Source: Anaerolineae bacterium (GTDB taxonomy: Bacteria > Chloroflexota > Anaerolineae > Anaerolineales > Anaerolineaceae). From it: 7,584 bases of DNA. Positions 4,220 to 7,584 of this stretch are shown one piece after another. The stretch lies in the NCBI GenBank assembly GCA_016213455.1, contig JACRAG010000325.1, positions 1 to 7,584 on the forward strand, written 5' to 3'. Made by a program: the position numbers and the translations under genes. The notes under the pieces are model-generated. The model saw only the letters and a program-made list of their open reading frames with translations, made no database searches and had not been told where the DNA came from. Every line of letters begins with the position of its first letter. The stretch's first letter is position 1.

Positions 4220-6006
4220 ACAAACCATCCTACACCCGGTATTGGTTCGTAGGAGGCTTACTGTCCGCAGTGGGCCTGTTGATTTTCTTATGGATGGTGC
4301 GCATCCTGCTCAGCCCGGAAGCTGAAGATTTTCGCAAAATCGGCAAGGCGTATGAGTCGACCGAACGCATCATCTATCCCGAACGCGGTAACATCTATGA
4401 CCGCTGGGGACGCCTGCTTGCCGGCAACATGGAAACCTATGAGTTGGGCGCAGACCTGCGTTACGTCTCCGACCCCCAGACCATCGCCGCCACCCTCGCC
4501 TCCATCCTGGGCGTAGATTACAACGACATTTTCGCGTTGGTATCGGAAGAGTGGACGTCCGACCTCCCCCGGTATGTGACCCTGGGTACTTTTATTGATC
4601 CTGAAAAGATCAAACAGATCGAGACCATCCAGGATCAGCTCGATGAGCAGCGCATGCAATCATCCCGCCGCCGCAAAAAAGACGACCAGATGCCCAACCT
4701 GGACGGCGTGCAGTGGACATCCATGATGAAACGCAGCTACCCCGAACACAGCCTGGCTGCTAACGTCCTCGGCTTCTTCGCCTACCGCGAACGTGAGAAC
4801 GCGCGTGGTTACTTCGGCGTGGAGGAAAAGTACAACCAGCTCCTCACCGGCACGCCGATCAAATATGATGACGCCCTGGATCCCTACAAAATCAAGGAAA
4901 TTCCCAATGTTCCGCCCGGCGCCAGCCTGGTGCTGACCATTGACCGCGACATCCAGGCCATGGCTGAGCAGACTCTGTCTCAGCACATTCAAAACACCGG
5001 TTCAAAATCCGGGACCATTGTGATTGCCGATCCGGAAACCGGTGAATTGCTGGCTGTGGCGGTCTCAGAACGTTTCGACCCCAACGAGTATTGGACTTAC
5101 GGCGAAACCTTCCCTGGCATTACGGCTTACAATCGGGCCATCGGCACCACCTATGAGCCGGGCTCGGTCTTCAAGGTGCTCACCATGGCTGCAGCACTCA
5201 ATGCGGGTGTAGTGGACCCCTCCACGCCCTTCCTGGATACGGGTGTCATCATGGTGGGCGGGGTTGCCATTCACAACTGGGACCGCGGCGCCTGGGGCCC
5301 CCAGGATATGACCGGTTGTATGCAGCACTCCTTGAACGTCTGTCTGGCCTGGATCGCCCAGGAACTGGGACCCAGCCGTTTTTACGAGTACATCAACAGT
5401 TTTGGCATCGGCCACCTGAGCGGGGTTGACCTGGCAGGCGAAGTCTCTCAGCCGGTGCTCGTTCCAGGCGACTCAGCCTGGTATGACGTCAACCTGGGTA
5501 CCAACTCATTTGGTCAGGGTATTGCCGCCACCCCCATTCAAATGGTTGCGGCCATCTCTTCGGTCGCCAATGACGGGCGCATGATGACTCCGCACGTGTT
5601 GAAATCAGTTATCGACAACGGAGAGCAGTATAATAACCCCCCTCAGGTAGTCGGCACCCCCATTACGGCCGAGACAGCGCATACCCTGACGGAGATGCTC
5701 GCCACCTCCCTGGAAAAAGAAGCCTCCAATGCGCTGGTGGAAGGGTACCGCGTGGCTGGAAAGACCGGCACCGCTGAAATCCCTGGCCCCGAGGGCTACC
5801 TCGCATCCGCGACCAACGCCTCCTTTGTTGGCTGGGGTCCGGCGGACAACCCGCGTTTCATCGTCTATGTCTGGTTGGAACAACCGCAGTCCTCTTCCTG
5901 GGGTTCTGTGGTAGCCGCGCCGTTGTTCAGTGAAATTGTCAGCAAATTAACTGTATTGATGGACCTGCCTCCGGACTCGGTTCGGCAGGAGTTGGCCAAT
6001 CAATGA
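4216..6006 (+). CDS. ftsI: Class B penicillin-binding protein, septal transpeptidase FtsI (PBP2/PBP3 type)
   Basis: A 596-residue protein of usual length. It has one N-terminal membrane anchor (about 9-32), then the class B pedestal with PERGNIYDRWGRLLA (55-69) and RSYPEHSLAANVLGF (173-187), then the transpeptidase domain from about 235. All three active-site motifs are present: Ser317-x-x-Lys320 in EPGSVFKVL, Ser372-x-Asn374 in HSLNV, and KTGT at 516-519. It cross-links peptide stems at the septum, outside the membrane, and is the beta-lactam target. No C-terminal PASTA domain is present. A basic, charged insert (about 140-160, with SSRRRKKDDQ) lies in the pedestal. The only two cysteines of the protein, 368 and 376, bracket the SxN motif. 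The start overlaps the ftsL stop (ATGA), with GGGAGG 9 nt upstream. Confidence 0.94.
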   Translation: MNKPSYTRYWFVGGLLSAVGLLIFLWMVRILLSPEAEDFRKIGKAYESTERIIYPERGNIYDRWGRLLAGNMETYELGADLRYVSDPQTIAATLASILGVDYNDIFALVSEEWTSDLPRYVTLGTFIDPEKIKQIETIQDQLDEQRMQSSRRRKKDDQMPNLDGVQWTSMMKRSYPEHSLAANVLGFFAYRERENARGYFGVEEKYNQLLTGTPIKYDDALDPYKIKEIPNVPPGASLVLTIDRDIQAMAEQTLSQHIQNTGSKSGTIVIADPETGELLAVAVSERFDPNEYWTYGETFPGITAYNRAIGTTYEPGSVFKVLTMAAALNAGVVDPSTPFLDTGVIMVGGVAIHNWDRGAWGPQDMTGCMQHSLNVCLAWIAQELGPSRFYEYINSFGIGHLSGVDLAGEVSQPVLVPGDSAWYDVNLGTNSFGQGIAATPIQMVAAISSVANDGRMMTPHVLKSVIDNGEQYNNPPQVVGTPITAETAHTLTEMLATSLEKEASNALVEGYRVAGKTGTAEIPGPEGYLASATNASFVGWGPADNPRFIVYVWLEQPQSSSWGSVVAAPLFSEIVSKLTVLMDLPPDSVRQELANQ

Positions 6007-6007
6007 C

Positions 6008-6014
6008 AAAGGAG
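6008..6014 (+). promoter_or_regulatory. Ribosome binding site for the TTG start of murF
   Basis: AAAGGAG precedes two consecutive TTG codons at 6018 and 6021. The spacer is 3 nt to the first and 6 nt to the second, which favours 6021. No ATG or GTG in frame is suitably placed. Confidence 0.6.
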
Positions 6015-6020
6015 TAATTG

Positions 6021-7457
6021 TTGCTCACCCTGGCGGATATCCTCGAAGCCTTAACCGGCCAACGCAACGAATTGGCACGCCTCGTCATCACCGAGGCTGC
6101 CATCGATTCACGCCAGGTGATTCCCGGTGGCCTTTTCATCGCCCTGCCCGGTGAGCGGACCGATGGGCACAACTTCGTCGCAGACGCGTTCAAAAACGGC
6201 GCCGTGCTTGCCCTCGTGCAAAAAGACCTGCCCGAAGCGTTCCCGATCATCGATATCCGTTCTGGGTCATTGCCCCAAGAGATGACCATTCCTGTCGCGC
6301 TGCGCACCGGTCACCCGGTTTGCCTGCGGGTCAACAACACCCTGGAAGCGCTGCAGCAAATCGCCACATACTGGCGCAACAAACACAACCTGCGCGTCAT
6401 TGGCGTCACCGGCAGTGTGGGAAAATCCACCACCAAGGAATTGATCGCCGATGTGCTCAGCCAGCGCTACCGCACGTTGAAAAACGTGGGCAACCTGAAC
6501 AACGAAATCGGACTGCCCCTCACTCTGCTGCGTCTCGGTCCGGGCTACCAGCGGGCTGTGCTGGAGATGGGCTTCTACGTACCGGGTGAAATTGCCCAAT
6601 TATGCGAAATCGCCAAACCCCAGGTGGGCGTGGTCACCCTGGTGGGTACGGTGCACGCAGAACGCGCCGGCTCGCAAGAAGCCATCGCCCGCGGCAAAGC
6701 TGAGCTGGTCCAGGCGCTCCCCGCCGCCCCGACGGGAACCGCCGTATTGAATTATGACGACCCCTGGGTTCGCAACATGGCCAGCCAGACCTCGGCGCGC
6801 GTGCTCTTCTACGGCATGGACCCCGCCGCGGACTTGTGGGCGGATGATGTGGAAAGCTTCGGGCTGGAGGGTATTCGCTTCCGTGTCCATTACGGTGACG
6901 AAAGCCTGCACATCCGCGTACCGCTCATCGGTCATCATTCCGTGCAAACCGCACTGCGCGCCACGGCAGTCGGCCTGACCGAAGGGCTCTCCTGGGGTGA
7001 GATCGTGCGCGGGCTGAGCATGGGGCAGACCCAGCTTCGCCTGGTGGCGGTACGCACCGAAAGCGGCGCGCTGGTGTTGGACGACTCGTACAATGCCTCG
7101 CCCGAATCGACCCTTTCATCGCTGAACTTGCTCACTGACATTCAGGGCCGCCATATCGCCGTCCTGGGTGACATGCTGGAGCTGGGACCTTACGAGAAGG
7201 AAGGCCACGAAAAAGTGGGCCGCCTGGCTGCCGAAGTGGCAGATGAATTGATCGCGGTCGGCAATTTGAGCAAGATCATCGTCACCGCAGCCATGCGCGC
7301 CGGTATGCCATCTGAGCGCATCCATTGGATTCCGGAGACGATGCAGGCTGTGGACATCCTCAAACCGATGCTGCACAAGGGCGATGTGGTCTTGATCAAA
7401 GGCTCGCACGGCATGCGCATGGACCGGCTGGTAAACGCGTTGGAGATTATCGAATGA
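6021..7457 (+). CDS. murF: UDP-N-acetylmuramoyl-tripeptide--D-alanyl-D-alanine ligase MurF
   Basis: A 478-residue cytoplasmic ATP-dependent ligase (479 if the TTG at 6018 is used) that adds D-Ala-D-Ala to UDP-MurNAc-tripeptide. The N-terminal domain carries the uridine-site pattern DSR-x-V-x-PGGLFIALPGERTDGH (about 30-51). The central ATP domain has the P-loop GVTGSVGKSTTKE with Lys135, then NLNNEIGLPLTLL and EMGFYVPGEIAQL. RGKAEL contains Lys226, a candidate for the conserved carbamylated lysine of Mur ligases. The C-terminal domain contains LDDSYNASPES (Asp354/Asp355, Asn358), distinctive of MurF, and GDMLELG. The usual N-x-x-x-AHLE stretch reads TLVGTVHAE here (206-214), which is atypical. 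It follows ftsI by 11-14 bp and overlaps mraY by ATGA. murE, normally just upstream, is missing. Confidence 0.95.
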   Translation: MLTLADILEALTGQRNELARLVITEAAIDSRQVIPGGLFIALPGERTDGHNFVADAFKNGAVLALVQKDLPEAFPIIDIRSGSLPQEMTIPVALRTGHPVCLRVNNTLEALQQIATYWRNKHNLRVIGVTGSVGKSTTKELIADVLSQRYRTLKNVGNLNNEIGLPLTLLRLGPGYQRAVLEMGFYVPGEIAQLCEIAKPQVGVVTLVGTVHAERAGSQEAIARGKAELVQALPAAPTGTAVLNYDDPWVRNMASQTSARVLFYGMDPAADLWADDVESFGLEGIRFRVHYGDESLHIRVPLIGHHSVQTALRATAVGLTEGLSWGEIVRGLSMGQTQLRLVAVRTESGALVLDDSYNASPESTLSSLNLLTDIQGRHIAVLGDMLELGPYEKEGHEKVGRLAAEVADELIAVGNLSKIIVTAAMRAGMPSERIHWIPETMQAVDILKPMLHKGDVVLIKGSHGMRMDRLVNALEIIE

Positions 7458-7584
7458 GCGAATCCACGCTGGCCATCACCCTTTCCATGCTCAGCTTCAT
7501 GCTGGCTGTCATTTGGGGCGGCCCGCTGGTGCGCGTGCTCAAACACTTCCGCATCGGTAAGGTTGTGCGCATGGAAGGCCCCGA
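7454..7584 (+). CDS. mraY: Phospho-N-acetylmuramoyl-pentapeptide-transferase MraY, N-terminal fragment (cut by window end)
   Basis: ATG at 7454 overlaps the murF TGA (ATGA) and is preceded by GGAG with an 8-nt spacer. The 43 complete codons up to the window end encode a first membrane helix (LAITLSMLSFMLAVIWGGPLV, about residues 5-25). Then come RVLKHFRIGKVVRMEGP, matching the MraY N-terminal pattern 'G-P-x-x-I/V-R-x-L-K-x-x-x-IGK-x-x-R-x-x-GP'. MraY transfers phospho-MurNAc-pentapeptide to undecaprenyl phosphate to make lipid I, at the inner face of the membrane. The Asp-rich catalytic loops lie beyond the window. The position directly after murF is the canonical one. Confidence 0.85.
   Translation, partial: MSESTLAITLSMLSFMLAVIWGGPLVRVLKHFRIGKVVRMEGP

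Noticed and set aside
4660..4992. Minus-strand 110-codon frame inside ftsI
   Set aside because: Antisense shadow of a conserved coding sequence, with no domain and no ribosome binding site considered convincing.

Overview
The window carries the start of a division and cell wall (dcw) cluster, with three genes of the flanking neighbourhood on its left side. All genes in the right two thirds point rightwards. Protein style, moderately high GC, the wording of MurF, RsmH and FtsL, and the flanking genes suggest a member of the Chloroflexota, most likely an Anaerolineae lineage. This is inference from sequence style, not a computed placement. I see no mobile element, CRISPR array, tRNA or rRNA, and no sign of recent transfer.

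Layout. (1) Positions 1-297 (+): the C-terminal end of a gene cut by the window edge, probably a radical SAM protein. (2) Positions 294-719 and 744-2150 (-): a two-gene unit transcribed leftwards, first a SufS/CsdA-like class V aminotransferase-fold enzyme, then a half-size EamA (drug/metabolite) membrane protein. The EamA gene converges on the radical SAM fragment, and the two stop codons overlap in one TTAA. (3) Positions 2151-2304: a divergent intergenic region with a good sigma70-type promoter (TTGAAA, 17-nt spacer, TATACT). Four GTGG(G/T) MraZ-type boxes follow at an exact 10-bp period. Two more GTGGG words lie upstream at 21-bp steps, and a strong hairpin occupies the mraZ leader. (4) Positions 2305-7584 (+): mraZ, rsmH, an ftsL-like gene, ftsI (class B PBP), murF and the first 43 codons of mraY.

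The dcw genes form one tight operon. Junctions are TGATG (mraZ/rsmH), a 44-bp gap (rsmH/ftsL), ATGA (ftsL/ftsI), a gap of 11-14 bp (ftsI/murF) and ATGA (murF/mraY). MraZ is the likely autoregulator of the cluster. RsmH methylates 16S rRNA. FtsL and FtsI are septal assembly factors and the transpeptidase. MurF finishes the UDP-MurNAc-pentapeptide, and MraY transfers it to the lipid carrier. murE, which usually lies between ftsI and murF, is absent from that position.

Nothing here looks like a new defence or biosynthetic system. The points most worth a second look are the six-word phased MraZ operator, the leader hairpin, the missing murE, and the two lone cysteines bracketing the SxN motif of the PBP.
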